NCBI GenBank assembly: GCA_019633985.1
Contig: JAHQWE010000050.1
Coordinates: 31,482-95,481, forward strand
Direction: 5' to 3'
Origin: Acidiferrobacterales bacterium
GTDB lineage: Bacteria; Pseudomonadota; Gammaproteobacteria; Arenicellales; Poriferihabitantaceae
Length of the DNA stretch: 64,000 nt
Shown here: positions 27,939 through 38,606 of the stretch, piece after piece
How the letters are laid out: every line of letters begins with the position of its first letter
How positions within the stretch are numbered: position 1 is the first letter of the stretch
Notes under the pieces: model-generated
Seen by the model: only the letters and a program-made list of their open reading frames with translations
Told to the model about the DNA's origin: nothing
Database searches by the model: none
Translations under genes and position numbers: made by a program

Positions 27939-30218
27939 CTACTTTTCGATCGCTTCGATGGCGTTGACCTGACGGAAACCGCGGGGCAGGAACTTTCCTC
28001 TCTGGGCTCTCTGACCGACATAATTATCAAAATCCGCTGGTTTCAAGTTCAGATGGCGTTTGCCGCTGGAGATTCTTAGGTGGTCGCCCTCGCGAAATAC
28101 CGCAAGATCAACCACATACTCTTCGCCGGCTTTGAATTTTGCGCTCGGTATATTGATGAGTTTGACGCCTTTACCTTTTGAAAGCTGGCTTAATTCTCCT
28201 ACAGTGAAAATCAGCAGTCGTCCCTCACTGGTAATCACGGCAACCCAATCATCGTCGAAATCATGTACTCGACGGGGAATCATTACATCAACGCCGTTAC
28301 CGGCTTTCAGACTGGCTTTCCCCGCCTTGTTACGAGTAAAAAGGTCGCCAAGCTTAGCGACAAATCCATATCCTGCATTGGTGCATAGCAAGTATTCACT
28401 GTGTTCACGACCCATCATCACACCACAGAAGCGAGTGCCTGCCTGGGGATTAACGATACTACTGACCGGCTCCCCAAAACTCCGCGCAGAGGGCAATGAA
28501 TGCGAGGGTAGCGAATATGTTCTGCCGTTCGAGTCGATGGAGAGCAGAAGTTCATTGGTTTTCCCTCTGGCGGAATGCATAAACTGATCTCCGGATTTAA
28601 AGTTCAGTTGAGCCGGATCTACATCATGCCCTTTTGCCGCTCGAATCCAGCCTTTTTCCGAAAGAATAACAGTGATGGGTTCAGCGGGAACTAAGTCGTT
28701 GTGATCCATTGCGCGAGCAGCATCCCGAACAACAATGGGAGATCGTCGGGCGTCGCCAAATTCTTCGGCATCAGCGATCAGTTCATCTCGGACCAAATTC
28801 TTCAATCGCGTTTTGGACTTCAGGATCTTTTCAAGTAACTGTCGTTCTTTTTCAAGCTCCTCATGCTCGTGGCGAATTTTCATTTCCTCGAGTTTCGCCA
28901 ATCGACGCAACTTTAACTCGAGGATCGCTTCCGCTTGAATATCACTGAGTTGGAAACGCTTCATCAGCACCGGCTTAGGCTTATCTTCGGTACGAATGAT
29001 GTGGATCACTTCATCAATATTCAGGAAGGCAATGAGATAACCTTCGAGAATATGCAGCTGTTGCAGGATCTTGTCATAGCGATACTGCAACCTTTTACGT
29101 ACGGTCTCGGTGCGATAGGACAACCACTCAAGCAGCAGCGATTTCAGGTCGAATACTCTCGGCCTGCCATCCAAGCCGATCATATTCATATTGACACGAT
29201 AGCTTCTTTCGAGATCAGTGGTGGCGAACAAGTGGTTCATCAATGCATCCAGATCGATGCGGTTTGAACGTGGTTCAATCACCAGTCGAACCGGGCTTTC
29301 GTGATCGGATTCGTCGCGTAAGTCGCTTACCATTGGGAGCTTCTTTGCGACCATTTGGGCCGCGATCTGTTCCTGCACCTTGGCGCCAGAAACTTGGTAA
29401 GGCAGAGCGTTGATCACGATCTCGCCCCCCTCTTTTTGCCAAGCTGCGCGCAACTTTAATGAACCATTGCCGGTTTCATAAATTTGCCTGATTTCTTCTG
29501 GTGCAGAAATCAATTCTGCTTCGGTTGGGTAGTCGGGCCCTTTAATATGCTCACAGAGCTGGTCTATCGTTGTTTTTTTGTCCTCGAGTAAGCGAACGCA
29601 AGCGCTAACAACTTCTCGGATATTGTGGGGCGGAATATCTGTTGCCATGCCAACCGCGATTCCGGATCCACCATTCAGCAATACGTTGGGCAATCTCGCT
29701 GGCAGCAGACGCGGTTCCTTCAATGTGCCGTCAAAATTGGGTGTCCAGTCCGTTGTGCCCTGCTCGAGTTCGGCCAGAAGCAACTGCGCATATCGCGTCA
29801 TTCTGGACTCGGTGTATCGCATCGCAGCAAAGGATTTCGGGTCATCCTGACTGCCCCAGTTGCCCTGGCCATCAATGAGCGGATAACGATAGCTGAATGG
29901 CTGCGCCATCAACACCATCGCTTCATAGCATGCGCTGTCACCATGCGGATGAAATTTACCCAGTACGTCGCCGACGGTGCGCGCCGATTTCTTGAATTTG
30001 GCACCAGCGTGCAGGCCCAGATCCGACATGGCATAAACAATTCGGCGTTGAACCGGCTTTAATCCATCCCCGATGTTAGGAAGGGCGCGATCGAGAATGA
30101 CGTACATGGAGTAATTCAGGTACGCATTTTCAGTAAATTGTGCGATGGAGAGCTTCTCGAGCTCGATGACACTAGGAGGATTAGTGTCGGCAGAAGAGGA
30201 TTTGCGTTTTCTCGGCAT
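27939..30218 (-). CDS. parC: DNA topoisomerase IV subunit A
   Basis: Breakage-reunion subunit of topoisomerase IV, which unlinks replicated chromosomes. The N-terminal core has [18 protein letters not shown], the quinolone region [11 protein letters not shown] with Ser and Glu at the E. coli 80/84 positions (wild type), and the catalytic Tyr in [12 protein letters not shown]-terminal beta-pinwheel follows. I prefer the ATG at 30218 over a TTG six codons upstream (30236); either gives about 760 residues. purC follows after 12 bases. The start is almost back to back with the divergent editing-protein frame. Confidence 0.95.
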   Translation of the reverse strand: MPRKRKSSSADTNPPSVIELEKLSIAQFTENAYLNYSMYVILDRALPNIGDGLKPVQRRIVYAMSDLGLHAGAKFKKSARTVGDVLGKFHPHGDSACYEAMVLMAQPFSYRYPLIDGQGNWGSQDDPKSFAAMRYTESRMTRYAQLLLAELEQGTTDWTPNFDGTLKEPRLLPARLPNVLLNGGSGIAVGMATDIPPHNIREVVSACVRLLEDKKTTIDQLCEHIKGPDYPTEAELISAPEEIRQIYETGNGSLKLRAAWQKEGGEIVINALPYQVSGAKVQEQIAAQMVAKKLPMVSDLRDESDHESPVRLVIEPRSNRIDLDALMNHLFATTDLERSYRVNMNMIGLDGRPRVFDLKSLLLEWLSYRTETVRKRLQYRYDKILQQLHILEGYLIAFLNIDEVIHIIRTEDKPKPVLMKRFQLSDIQAEAILELKLRRLAKLEEMKIRHEHEELEKERQLLEKILKSKTRLKNLVRDELIADAEEFGDARRSPIVVRDAARAMDHNDLVPAEPITVILSEKGWIRAAKGHDVDPAQLNFKSGDQFMHSARGKTNELLLSIDSNGRTYSLPSHSLPSARSFGEPVSSIVNPQAGTRFCGVMMGREHSEYLLCTNAGYGFVAKLGDLFTRNKAGKASLKAGNGVDVMIPRRVHDFDDDWVAVITSEGRLLIFTVGELSQLSKGKGVKLINIPSAKFKAGEEYVVDLAVFREGDHLRISSGKRHLNLKPADFDNYVGQRAQRGKFLPRGFRQVNAIEAIEK

Positions 30219-30313
30219 GAATGTCGCTTGAGACAAAGAGGTTGATTATAAACGAGAGCCAAGTATCCTCTCAGCGGAAATTGATCCTCGACCACAAAAA
30301 TCTTATTGACCGT

Positions 30314-30877
30314 ATGGCAAACAACGAAAGTCAGACCATGATAGAAAACGCAATCGAGCTCAAGTTGATTGATGGTTCTCCTCCGATGTCGTCCGACCAT
30401 CTTCTTGGGCTACTCGAAAAATCCGGTATTCCACATTCCACGGTCGATCATGCTGCAATGTGGACGGTAAATGATGCCAAAGCTTTACGGGCGCCTTGCG
30501 AATATGGTCATACAAAAAATCTGTTTGTCAGGAACAAGAAGGGGCAGATGTGGTTATTGACGCTACACGAGGATCGGCAGGTTGATCTCAAGGCGACTGC
30601 CGCGATGGTGGGCACAAATCGCTTTTCCTTTGCCAGCCCCCAGCGATTGATGCACTATCTTGGGGTCATACCCGGCGCGGTAAGTCCGTTGTCTGTTCTT
30701 AATGATGTGACAGGGAAGGTGCAGTTTTATATCGATCAGAAACTAATGGAAGCACCCGAACTACATATCCATCCCTTGATCAACACACGCACAACCACCA
30801 TCGGCCGTGACGCCTTGCTGTCTTTTCTTGAGTTAAACGGTCATCGAGCCAATGTGCTTTCGTTCACAAAACCATGA
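30314..30877 (+). CDS. YbaK/ProX-type aminoacyl-tRNA deacylase (PrdX-like)
   Basis: A 187-residue protein of the YbaK/ProX/PrdX superfamily, which removes wrongly attached amino acids (classically Ala from tRNA-Pro). Landmarks are LLGLLEKSGIPHSTVDH, KNLFVRNKKGQMWLLTLHED (the substrate-binding Lys region), GTNRFSFASPQRLMHYLG and LGVIPGAVSPLSVLND. The open frame reaches 30221, next to the parC start, leaving no room for a promoter. The ATG at 30314 is therefore preferred, with 30338 also possible. Divergent from parC. Confidence 0.83.
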   Translation: MANNESQTMIENAIELKLIDGSPPMSSDHLLGLLEKSGIPHSTVDHAAMWTVNDAKALRAPCEYGHTKNLFVRNKKGQMWLLTLHEDRQVDLKATAAMVGTNRFSFASPQRLMHYLGVIPGAVSPLSVLNDVTGKVQFYIDQKLMEAPELHIHPLINTRTTTIGRDALLSFLELNGHRANVLSFTKP

Positions 30878-30981
30878 GGGTCTCGCATTTGAGATTGTTG
30901 CCTAGCACTGAATTAAATCTCCTTGGCGAGCTAAAAATCATTTTTGTGCTGCGGAGTGAAACATTTTTAAGGCGAACCTCT

Positions 30982-30999
30982 CGGGACTTGTTAGTCCCG
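30982..30999 (+). promoter_or_regulatory. Perfect hairpin just upstream of the GT-C-like gene
   Basis: CGGGACT (30982-30988) and AGTCCCG (30993-30999) form a 7-bp GC-rich stem closed by the tetraloop TGTT. It ends 16 bases before the TTG start at 31016 and 43 before a GTG at 31043. No T-run follows, so it is not a typical terminator. It could affect ribosome loading or be a protein site; the role is inferred from position. Confidence 0.45.
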
Positions 31000-31015
31000 T
31001 CTCGGGCGGTGTAAC

Positions 31016-32659
31016 TTGCGACGCAGTGAAACAGAAGGGTTTGTGACTCCAAGAGCATTTTGGTGGTGCTGCGGAATAGCCATTGCGATAAAGTTATGGC
31101 TTGTTGGTGGCCATGATCTGATTGGTAAGTATCGGATTTATGACGACTTCCTGTTTTTGGAGCTCAGCCAGCATATATTGAATGGCGACTGGCTTGGGCC
31201 CCTTCATTATCGAACCCTGATCAAAGGCCCGGGGTATCCGTTGTTTATTGCTGGAAGTTACTGGCTCGGTTTACCGTTGCTGCTTGCACAGCAGCTTCTC
31301 TATGTCATCGCCTGCACAACTGTGGTTCTCGCTCTTTCTGCGGTCGTGAAAAGTCGTGCTATTTTGTATTGTGCCTTTCTCTTACTGCTGTTTAACCCAT
31401 TTAGCTATTTCTACCCAATGGTAGGCGCGCTAATGCGCGAAAGTGTTTACAACAGCTTCGCCCTGATGTTCTTTGGTGCCCTATTGGGTATTTGGTACCG
31501 CCATCATTTCAGCGTTATGCGAGGTGTGTTTTGGGCGCTGGTAGCGGGAATGGCGTATTCCATGATTTGGCTCACCCGTGAAGAAGCGATTTGGAGTGTT
31601 CCGGGTCTTGTACTCTTCGCGCTTGTGTTTGTGCCGAAATGGCCCTGGCAACGCAATTCTAGCTGGCTGTTTCGTCTAGTTCTGGTGGCGTTTCCGGTAT
31701 GTATGAGTATCGGGGCGGTATTCGGAGTAATGAAACTCAATGAGCGTCACTATGGCACGGCGGTGTTTATAGAGACCAAGTCAGATCAGTTTGTGACTGC
31801 ACTGGGTAGTCTGATGAACATCCGGGAAGATGGTTTTGTGAAAGGTAAGATCGTTGGACCAAAATCTGAACGCGCTGCATTTAGAGTTAGCCCGACGTTT
31901 GCTTCAATCGAACCGCATATCAAGAAGCGCAGCCGGAAACGCCCGAACGTGTTTTACAACTGGACGCTTCGATCGGCGGCGAATGACGCGGGGTATTACA
32001 GTGATCATGAAAATGTACAGCCAGCGCTGGATTTTTACTCGCAGATGGGGCGGGAAATCATCGCCGCTTGCGAAGCCGGCGAAATTCAATGCTTTGATCG
32101 TTCGCCCACGCTGCAACCACCTCTTCATTTGGAGCATAAAAAACGATTTCCAGCAGAGTTTCTCGGGCTCTTGAAAAGGGCGGTCTGGTTCGACGAGTAC
32201 AACGCGTTTTCGCCAGAGTATCAAAGCTTTGCTGACATGGGGATGTTGCTCACTTTCGACTATGTCACTGGGCACAGCGCCGTGCGTAAAAGCAAGCACT
32301 TCGAGGCAATGCAGCCTGACTTTGATTTCCGAATGCAGGAGACGAAAGAAGGCTTGATGCAAGCAATCGGAACCGCTTATCAATGGTTTATGCCAGCACT
32401 CGTTTTTATAGCGCTGTTAGCGCATCTGATATCAATGCGAAGCGTGCTGCGGTTTGAATCCTCAGCGTCATTGCCGCTGTTTGGATTGATTGTCGGAGGC
32501 AGTATTACCGCAGTCCTGGTGATTCTGACCTATGTGAAGGTGACGCTTTTCGATGTGGATCGGCCAATAACTGTGCTTTATGGTTTGATCATCCTGTACG
32601 CGGTAATTAGTATTGTTTCGCTATTGCCGGGCAGCAGAGAGCATCATTTAGATTCGTGA
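31016..32659 (+). CDS. Polytopic membrane protein, GT-C glycosyltransferase-like
   Basis: A 547-residue inner-membrane protein with about ten hydrophobic segments in its N-terminal half and C-terminus, and a soluble stretch around residues 255-445. The first periplasmic loop has an acidic pair, [17 protein letters not shown], followed by [14 protein letters not shown]. This layout is typical of lipid-phosphate-sugar dependent GT-C transferases (GT39/ArnT-like). The start is a TTG at 31016; a GTG at 31043 with AAGGG before it is an alternative. It ends 16 bases inside the convergent flavoprotein gene. The substrate is unknown and the call is by topology and loop motif only. Confidence 0.65.
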   Translation: MRRSETEGFVTPRAFWWCCGIAIAIKLWLVGGHDLIGKYRIYDDFLFLELSQHILNGDWLGPLHYRTLIKGPGYPLFIAGSYWLGLPLLLAQQLLYVIACTTVVLALSAVVKSRAILYCAFLLLLFNPFSYFYPMVGALMRESVYNSFALMFFGALLGIWYRHHFSVMRGVFWALVAGMAYSMIWLTREEAIWSVPGLVLFALVFVPKWPWQRNSSWLFRLVLVAFPVCMSIGAVFGVMKLNERHYGTAVFIETKSDQFVTALGSLMNIREDGFVKGKIVGPKSERAAFRVSPTFASIEPHIKKRSRKRPNVFYNWTLRSAANDAGYYSDHENVQPALDFYSQMGREIIAACEAGEIQCFDRSPTLQPPLHLEHKKRFPAEFLGLLKRAVWFDEYNAFSPEYQSFADMGMLLTFDYVTGHSAVRKSKHFEAMQPDFDFRMQETKEGLMQAIGTAYQWFMPALVFIALLAHLISMRSVLRFESSASLPLFGLIVGGSITAVLVILTYVKVTLFDVDRPITVLYGLIILYAVISIVSLLPGSREHHLDS

Positions 32660-34245
32660 TACTCCTCTTCGGTATTGATCTCCCAAATGTTGTTTTTGTC
32701 AGTTCGACCATTCACAATGTTTTCTACCGAAGCCATTGCACTTAGCATCGAATGGTCTTGGTTATTATACTTGTGCATACCGTTCCGGCCGACCAGAAAC
32801 AAGTTCTCGAGTCGATCCAATCGCTCACGTACAACGGGTAGCTGGTCATAGGTTCCAAAATATGCCGGGTAGGCTTTTGGCATTTTTAGAAGAACGGAAT
32901 CAACGACATCTTGTTCGTCAATGATGTGAATCGAAGCAAGTTCCTCGATCCCAATCGCGATGATCTCTTCGTCGGAAAGAGACCAGAACGCATCGCCCTC
33001 GTTGCAAAAATATTCTAGCCCAATCCAAATCTTCTCCGGATCTGAGACCATTTCGGGGCTCCAGTTGTTGAAAATCTGCAATCGTCCCAGTTTGACATGC
33101 GGTTCCTGAATATAAATCCAGTTATCGGGAATAATCTCCCCCGGATCCCCCCGATCCGGATGCACCTTCAACTTATTGACCAGTAAACCGACAGTGAGAA
33201 AGTCACGATAGATCAATCCGTCCGACACATCACGTACTTCGCCAGTAATTTCGGGGGAAAATGATTTCACCAGATCCCGGATGGGCATAGTGGAAAAGCA
33301 GTAGTCACAATCGAGTCGGGTAGTCTTACCATGACTGTCTTCATACTCAACAGCGGATACTTGATTTGCTCCTGCATGAATTAGGCTTGCACGGCTGTGA
33401 TAGTGAATTTCTCCGCCCTGCGCCAGAACGTCACGAGCGACGCAGTCCCACATTTGCCCGGGGCCAAATTTTGGATAGAGAAAAAACTCAATTAGAGAAG
33501 TTTCAGTGTCTTTTTGTGCAACATTTTTTTTCTTGTTCTTGGTAATGCCCTGAAGAGCACTTTTAAAAGCATGGGTGATCGCCTTGGTGATAGAGAGTCC
33601 CTTAATTCGTTGCGCGCCCCACTCGGCGGTGATTTTCGCACACGGTACCCCCCAGACTTTCTCGGTGTAATCCTTGAAAAAAGTGTTATAGAGCTCACGA
33701 CCAAATCGATTAATAAAAAACTCCTCCAACGTTTTTTCATCACGAATCGGAAACGCCATTGCCCACAGGTAGCTCACCCCAATTTTCACGGTGCGCACTA
33801 GGCCAAGATTGGAAAGGGTTTTGACGCTTAGTGAAATTGGATAATCGTAAAATTTTCCGCCAAAAAAAATACGCGATGTTCGACTGCGTACCAACATTAC
33901 ATCGTCGTCATCGCGCTGCCCTTGTTGCGTCTCTTTCGGGTAGATGGTCTGCGTTTTATTGTGGTAGCTGATGTCGATGCCGCTTTCCGAGAGTGCAGAT
34001 TCCTCCACGGGAAGAATATTTAACCACCAGTCCATGACTCGGTCAGATTTCGAGAAAAAACGGTGTCCACCAATATCGATCCGATTGCCGTTGTGATTGA
34101 CGGTTTTAGAGATTCCTCCATTGTCGCCGCTGGCTTCCAGCACGATAGGTTTGATATTGGTGTTCCGCAGCAATTCCAATGCGGCGGTAAGACCAGCAGG
34201 CCCGGCACCGATGATGACGGCGGTTTTTTGTGATTTTGGGTTCAT
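32644..34245 (-). CDS. FAD-dependent oxidoreductase, UDP-galactopyranose mutase / amine-oxidase-like
   Basis: A 533-residue flavoprotein. The N-terminal Rossmann motif [17 protein letters not shown] (about 10-26) is followed by [10 protein letters not shown] and the [14 protein letters not shown] stretch that recalls Glf and protoporphyrinogen-oxidase-like enzymes. A C-terminal FAD-contact region reads [22 protein letters not shown](P)/FAD oxidoreductases of this type are often found in surface-polysaccharide loci, which fits the neighbouring GT-C-like gene. There is no signal peptide. Whether it is a sugar mutase or an oxidase cannot be decided from sequence reading. Its 3' end overlaps the GT-C gene by 16 bases. 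Confidence 0.8.
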   Translation of the reverse strand: MNPKSQKTAVIIGAGPAGLTAALELLRNTNIKPIVLEASGDNGGISKTVNHNGNRIDIGGHRFFSKSDRVMDWWLNILPVEESALSESGIDISYHNKTQTIYPKETQQGQRDDDDVMLVRSRTSRIFFGGKFYDYPISLSVKTLSNLGLVRTVKIGVSYLWAMAFPIRDEKTLEEFFINRFGRELYNTFFKDYTEKVWGVPCAKITAEWGAQRIKGLSITKAITHAFKSALQGITKNKKKNVAQKDTETSLIEFFLYPKFGPGQMWDCVARDVLAQGGEIHYHSRASLIHAGANQVSAVEYEDSHGKTTRLDCDYCFSTMPIRDLVKSFSPEITGEVRDVSDGLIYRDFLTVGLLVNKLKVHPDRGDPGEIIPDNWIYIQEPHVKLGRLQIFNNWSPEMVSDPEKIWIGLEYFCNEGDAFWSLSDEEIIAIGIEELASIHIIDEQDVVDSVLLKMPKAYPAYFGTYDQLPVVRERLDRLENLFLVGRNGMHKYNNQDHSMLSAMASVENIVNGRTDKNNIWEINTEEEYHESK

Positions 34246-34331
34246 AACTGCATTAATGGTTTTGCCATAGCATTCCCGAAATGTGGCAAAACAAAATCAA
34301 ATGGGATTTGAGACGGATATCGAGGTCTGGC

Positions 34332-34871
34332 TTATACTTCCAGCAATCTTGGCATCATTTCAACCAAATTACAGGGACGGGTCCGATAATCGAGCTGATG
34401 ACAAATCAATTTTTCCCAGGCTAACTTGCATGCACCGGTTGAGCCCGGAAGCACAAACACATAAGTGCCATTAGCAACACCTGCCAGGGTTCTGGATTGC
34501 AGTGTTGAAGTGCCAATATCATCATAGGAAAGCACCCTGAACATTTCTCCAAACCCATCAAGGATTTTATCAAGCAGTGGAGAAATGGCTTCTGGAGTTC
34601 CATCACGCCCGCTTACGCCAGTTCCTCCAGTTGTAATGATGACCTGAATTTTCGGGTCGGCAATCCACGCTGAGACAACTGACCTAATTTGATATTTATC
34701 GTCTTTGGTGATTTTCTTGTCCGCCAGTTGATGGCCCGCAGCGGTCAGCCTCTCTACCAATGCTTTTCCCGATTTATCTTCAGCCTCAGTGCGTGTGTCA
34801 GAAGCCGTTAACACTGAGATATTGACCGGAATAAGCTGACGATCAGTCGAGTTGTTTGTTGGCGGAGTCAT
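34332..34871 (-). CDS. moaB: Molybdenum cofactor biosynthesis protein MoaB
   Basis: MogA/MoaB-family molybdopterin adenylyltransferase-like protein. The 179 residues from the ATG at 34871 align in order with E. coli Moa[80 protein letters not shown] and LDYRTRPCN. The TTG-started extension to 34919 adds 16 residues without family similarity. It is divergent from moaD-moaE, with about 76 bases between the starts, so one control region may serve all three molybdopterin genes. moaA and moaC are not in the window. Confidence 0.92.
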   Translation of the reverse strand: MTPPTNNSTDRQLIPVNISVLTASDTRTEAEDKSGKALVERLTAAGHQLADKKITKDDKYQIRSVVSAWIADPKIQVIITTGGTGVSGRDGTPEAISPLLDKILDGFGEMFRVLSYDDIGTSTLQSRTLAGVANGTYVFVLPGSTGACKLAWEKLICHQLDYRTRPCNLVEMMPRLLEV

Positions 34872-34947
34872 AAACGGGTTGCAGTACTGGTTATCCCCTG
34901 TATTATCCGACGAAGACAATTGAAAAGACAGTATTCCTTACAAACAG

Positions 34948-35178
34948 ATGCGCATATCCGTGATGTATTTTGCTAGCCTTCGCGAACAAATGGGCCGTGA
35001 TAGCGACCAGCTTGATCTCGAAGAGGGCGTAACAATGGCTGAAATTTGGCAGAAGGTCAGTGATCAGTGCCCGCAGGAAAATTTACTATGTTCTCGTAAC
35101 AAGGAGTACGCACAGTGGGATGATACTGCGGTTGATGGCGACGAGATTGCGTTTTTTCCACCCGTCACCGGTGGTTAA
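34948..35178 (+). CDS. moaD: Molybdopterin synthase sulfur carrier subunit MoaD
   Basis: A 76-residue ubiquitin-like protein ending in the Gly-Gly that is thiocarboxylated to carry sulfur (PPVTGG). The N-terminal MRISVMYFASLREQMG and the DGDEIAFFPPVTGG tail are standard. It works with MoaE, whose gene starts 28 bases downstream. Confidence 0.95.
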   Translation: MRISVMYFASLREQMGRDSDQLDLEEGVTMAEIWQKVSDQCPQENLLCSRNKEYAQWDDTAVDGDEIAFFPPVTGG

Positions 35179-35206
35179 CAGATTTAGCTGCTTGGACAAA
35201 CAATAG

Positions 35207-35638
35207 ATGAAAGTCGAAATACGCCCTGAAGCATATGATCCCTGGGTCGAGATCGGGGCCTACCAGGCAGCGTTACCTGCCGGAAGCTATGGCGCCAGCG
35301 CTGTTTTTGTCGGTACCATGCGTGATTTTAACGAAGGTGATGATGTCGAAAGCATGTTGCTTGAACACTATCCTGGGATGACTGAGCAGCAACTCGAAGA
35401 ACTGGCTCAGAATTCACTCAAGTATCACGGGTTGATCGACGTAATGGTGTTGCACCGGGTAGGAGAAGTCAGACCGAATGATCCTATCGTGGTGGTAGCG
35501 GCTTGGTCAGCGCATCGCAAAGCGGCGTTTGACGCCTGCCGTGAGATGATGGAGAACCTCAAATCGGTAGCAACATTTTGGAAGAAAGAACAGCTGAAGG
35601 AAGGCGTGCGTTGGGTGGAGAAGAATACCGCAGGATAA
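35207..35638 (+). CDS. moaE: Molybdopterin synthase catalytic subunit MoaE
   Basis: Catalytic subunit that converts precursor Z to molybdopterin. Its 143 residues show GASAVFVGTMRDFNEGD, LEHYPGMTEQQLEE, VLHRVGEVRPNDPIVVVA, SAHRKAAFDACREMME and the catalytic-lysine region FWKKEQLKEG (near 125-134). It follows moaD in the same direction. Confidence 0.96.
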   Translation: MKVEIRPEAYDPWVEIGAYQAALPAGSYGASAVFVGTMRDFNEGDDVESMLLEHYPGMTEQQLEELAQNSLKYHGLIDVMVLHRVGEVRPNDPIVVVAAWSAHRKAAFDACREMMENLKSVATFWKKEQLKEGVRWVEKNTAG

Positions 35639-35728
35639 TTGATTTCAGATGAACCCTGTTTGTGGTATTTCTACAATTTAATATTTAAAAAAGTACTTAA
35701 TGCAGTGAGTGCTCGACGCCGTTTGCGT

Positions 35729-38278
35729 TTACCGCTTGGTAAACAACGCTTTATTGATCAATCGTAGTTTTACATTCCCGCCAGGGCGACCCATTACGGA
35801 GAACGCGGTATCTTCCGCGGGCTCAAGATAGGCGACGTAAGGTTGATGCTGTGTCAGAGAAGTTGCATCCTCAAAAGGACTGTCCGCAAAATAAGGGTGT
35901 AAATTATCGTTATCACATCTCACTTTACGCGCAGATGTCAGAATCAAAGCAGCGGAGCCCTCTCTCTGCGCTAACACCTCATTGACGCTCGGATGGCTTT
36001 TCGTGTTTCCTGTGCATGTGAGCCAATGATATACCACCTCAAGATTTCCTTCCTTCATCTCCAGAAGGTAAAGACCATTGCCGTTTGGGTACCCGAAGTG
36101 GTTGATGTCGCGCTTTTGTAAATTAAGGCGTTCTTCCATGGTGGGGATTAGGGTGTGATGAACAAGGTTTGCTTGAATCCCCATAGTGGCGCTGATATCC
36201 ACGATTGCGAAGTCACCGACTGCCGAAGAAGGTTGTATTTCTATCGCATCAAATATGTCGTCCTTACCGGAATACCGATAAAGTCGGCTGTTGGCTAAAT
36301 CCCAGTTTGCCTGCGCTGAATCAGGGCTTAAAAAGTTTAAATAATCCTCGTATTTCAGCGTCACGGAGTCGCTTATAACGCGAGAAAAATAATCATTACT
36401 AGTGATGTTTCCAATTGTCAGACAAGTGTCCGTATCTGCACCGTTCGTCTCGAGCATAGTATTGATGTACTTGCACTCTCCTGCCCAGACAAATCGTGGT
36501 GAAACCTTCAGCAAGGCCATTCGTTCATGGGCGTCTTTACCATAAAAGTCGACAATCTCTCCCGCATCATCGATAAGGAGAGCAACAGGCATCGCATACC
36601 GGCTAGAGTCAATCGTTACACTTCTGATTTCCAGATTGATATTTATGTCCGAGATGGCAAAAGACGGCATTTTCCAGAGGGTTTTACCAAGCTGTAAATT
36701 GCTGGATTGCAGTGCTTGGTCAAGGCCCGATTGTCCCAATTGCTCGATGAGGTTTAGACGTGAAAAGTCGTAAGCGTTGGTCCCAAGACCGATGGTGTTT
36801 AGACGATGATCGGTAATGTAGCCTAGAATCGTCGCGCCGAGGTCCAAAGATGAGAGCTGACGCTGATATACCTCCGGATTATTGCCGGAGTCAAAAATGG
36901 TGAACAGTAAATTCCGTTCTTTTTTTGCTTCCGCCTCCTTCAGCTTTTCGCCCATATTAAATGGATAGGCTGCATGATCGCTCATCATCACAATGATCAG
37001 CTCTTCTCCCCATTTGGATTGTATCTGCTTTATAAACCTGGCAATCAATTTGTCGCTGCAGTAGACCGCATGCTGTATCTTATGATCTGCTCCCTCATAA
37101 TGATTCAGACCTTGATCAAAGCACCATTTGGAATAGCGATTTTTTCCAAAAGCATCATGAGTATCGAGACTGAGTAAGGTAAAAAAGAATGGATTCTCTC
37201 GCTTTTGATTTAGCAATGACTCCAGTTTCTTTTCCACCTTTCCAAGTAATACAGAGTCATGAAGCCCCCATGGGCCGATACTATTTGGGGGAACGCCCTC
37301 TCGTAACTCATCGAGCCCCTTCACTTCGTCGTAGCCATGGGCACGCATAAACCCCCCTTTATTCGAAAAGTTAAGGCGGGCGCCCTGATAAAACAGATTT
37401 TCGTATCCTAATGCTTTAGTGATGTCGTTGAGACACTGCGCCTGCGGCATATAAACATCGCTATCTCCATGCTGGTGTTTGCCGCCCCTGGGGGTGTTAA
37501 TCGGTACTCCACATTGCGTTGCAATCATTCCGGCAATTGTGTGTGTCGCTCCCCATGGCATTTTGACACCAGTGAAATCATCACCCTGCGTAGTCAGGCT
37601 TTCGAGTTCTGTGAGCAGGTTGGTGTAGTAGCGGGAATCAAAGTAAGTTCGCTCCAGACTCTCGAGATAGATCATGAGAACGTTGGGTAGACGATCTATT
37701 TCTGATTTGGCCGAATCGATTGCTTGGTTCGAAAGTTTGTTCTTTTCCAGAGTTTGCGTGATTAATTCGGTTTTCTCAGAAGAAAGAAGCTTGGCGACAA
37801 GCTCCCCTGAAGACGTGGTGAACGGGTGCAGCGCAAACATTACAACAACTGTTGCGATCTTGCCCCAGATTGGAACGCGGTCAGCCCCTGTTTCTCGAAA
37901 GTATTTCGCCACGATAAAAACGATCAGGAACAGCACTATTAGCAAGATCGCAGTCAAATGATAGCTTTCGAAAGCATAGAATCCAGCACCCAGAGAGTCC
38001 GGATGCAGCTGTGTAACAACATCGAATGTGATGCCGTTGCCTGTGAAATTATTGGCCAGGTAAAAAGAGACCGTGATGAGCAGGTAAAAACCGAAAATTA
38101 GAGTGTTAAAGCCACCTGCCACGGTAAGAACCCGGAGTTCTGAGGACAGTGTGAAGACAAGAAATGCAATTAGAGAAAGAAACAGCAACAACAGGTGATG
38201 TGACTGTATGGAACCGATTAAATAAACCGAGAAGGCAAGCAATGCGACGCAAGAAAGTAGAGTTAGTTTTGCGCGCAT
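35729..38278 (-). CDS. OpgB-like phosphoglycerol transferase / LTA-synthase-family sulfatase-fold protein
   Basis: An 849-residue inner-membrane enzyme. Four to five hydrophobic segments occupy residues 1-155. A periplasmic alkaline-phosphatase-fold domain follows with IYLESLERTYFD, the catalytic Thr at T211, SDHAAYPF further on, and the metal-ligand motif FTLLSLDTHDAFG. In E. coli OpgB moves phosphoglycerol from phosphatidylglycerol to periplasmic glucans, and the SLERTYFD signature is its hallmark. The protein is about 85 residues longer than OpgB, with a C-terminal periplasmic extension. Glucan-synthesis genes (opgG, opgH) are not nearby, so the acceptor is open. Confidence 0.82.
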   Translation of the reverse strand: MRAKLTLLSCVALLAFSVYLIGSIQSHHLLLLFLSLIAFLVFTLSSELRVLTVAGGFNTLIFGFYLLITVSFYLANNFTGNGITFDVVTQLHPDSLGAGFYAFESYHLTAILLIVLFLIVFIVAKYFRETGADRVPIWGKIATVVVMFALHPFTTSSGELVAKLLSSEKTELITQTLEKNKLSNQAIDSAKSEIDRLPNVLMIYLESLERTYFDSRYYTNLLTELESLTTQGDDFTGVKMPWGATHTIAGMIATQCGVPINTPRGGKHQHGDSDVYMPQAQCLNDITKALGYENLFYQGARLNFSNKGGFMRAHGYDEVKGLDELREGVPPNSIGPWGLHDSVLLGKVEKKLESLLNQKRENPFFFTLLSLDTHDAFGKNRYSKWCFDQGLNHYEGADHKIQHAVYCSDKLIARFIKQIQSKWGEELIIVMMSDHAAYPFNMGEKLKEAEAKKERNLLFTIFDSGNNPEVYQRQLSSLDLGATILGYITDHRLNTIGLGTNAYDFSRLNLIEQLGQSGLDQALQSSNLQLGKTLWKMPSFAISDININLEIRSVTIDSSRYAMPVALLIDDAGEIVDFYGKDAHERMALLKVSPRFVWAGECKYINTMLETNGADTDTCLTIGNITSNDYFSRVISDSVTLKYEDYLNFLSPDSAQANWDLANSRLYRYSGKDDIFDAIEIQPSSAVGDFAIVDISATMGIQANLVHHTLIPTMEERLNLQKRDINHFGYPNGNGLYLLEMKEGNLEVVYHWLTCTGNTKSHPSVNEVLAQREGSAALILTSARKVRCDNDNLHPYFADSPFEDATSLTQHQPYVAYLEPAEDTAFSVMGRPGGNVKLRLINKALFTKR

Positions 38279-38606
38279 AACATAATGGGTTCGAGGGCGT
38301 GATTAGTTTTGCACGCGACTATTTTACGTCGGGAATATGTTCTCTCAGCAGCGTCAAGGCCGGAGATCGCTTTGCGAAATGCCGGTAACAAAATGATTTT
38401 TCTAGCTTGATTCTTGCTCTTTTCAAGATCCGATTTGATCATGCGTAAATCAGGCTTCGACGCAATACAGCTAACTTGGAGCGGTTTGGCATCAGGCTGA
38501 AAGCAAAAAAGATATGGAGATCCGTACCCTTGAAAATAGGTGTCAAACTATCTGAAACGCTGATAGAGCTACCCAGAATGATCAAAGAGCTGTTCGTAAA
38601 CTATTT
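38279..38606. other. Intergenic stretch without recognised features
   Basis: A 328-base gap between the OpgB-like gene start and the metallopeptidase stop, so both flanking genes read on the minus strand. I see no gene, repeat or clear promoter. A TTGACA-like sequence on the minus strand (near 38545) has no good -10 partner. The OpgB-like promoter should lie at the left end of the gap. Confidence 0.5.

Noticed and set aside
38545..38575. Minus-strand TTGACA-like -35 in the 38.3-38.6 kb gap
   Set aside because: No acceptable -10 hexamer at 16-18 bases.
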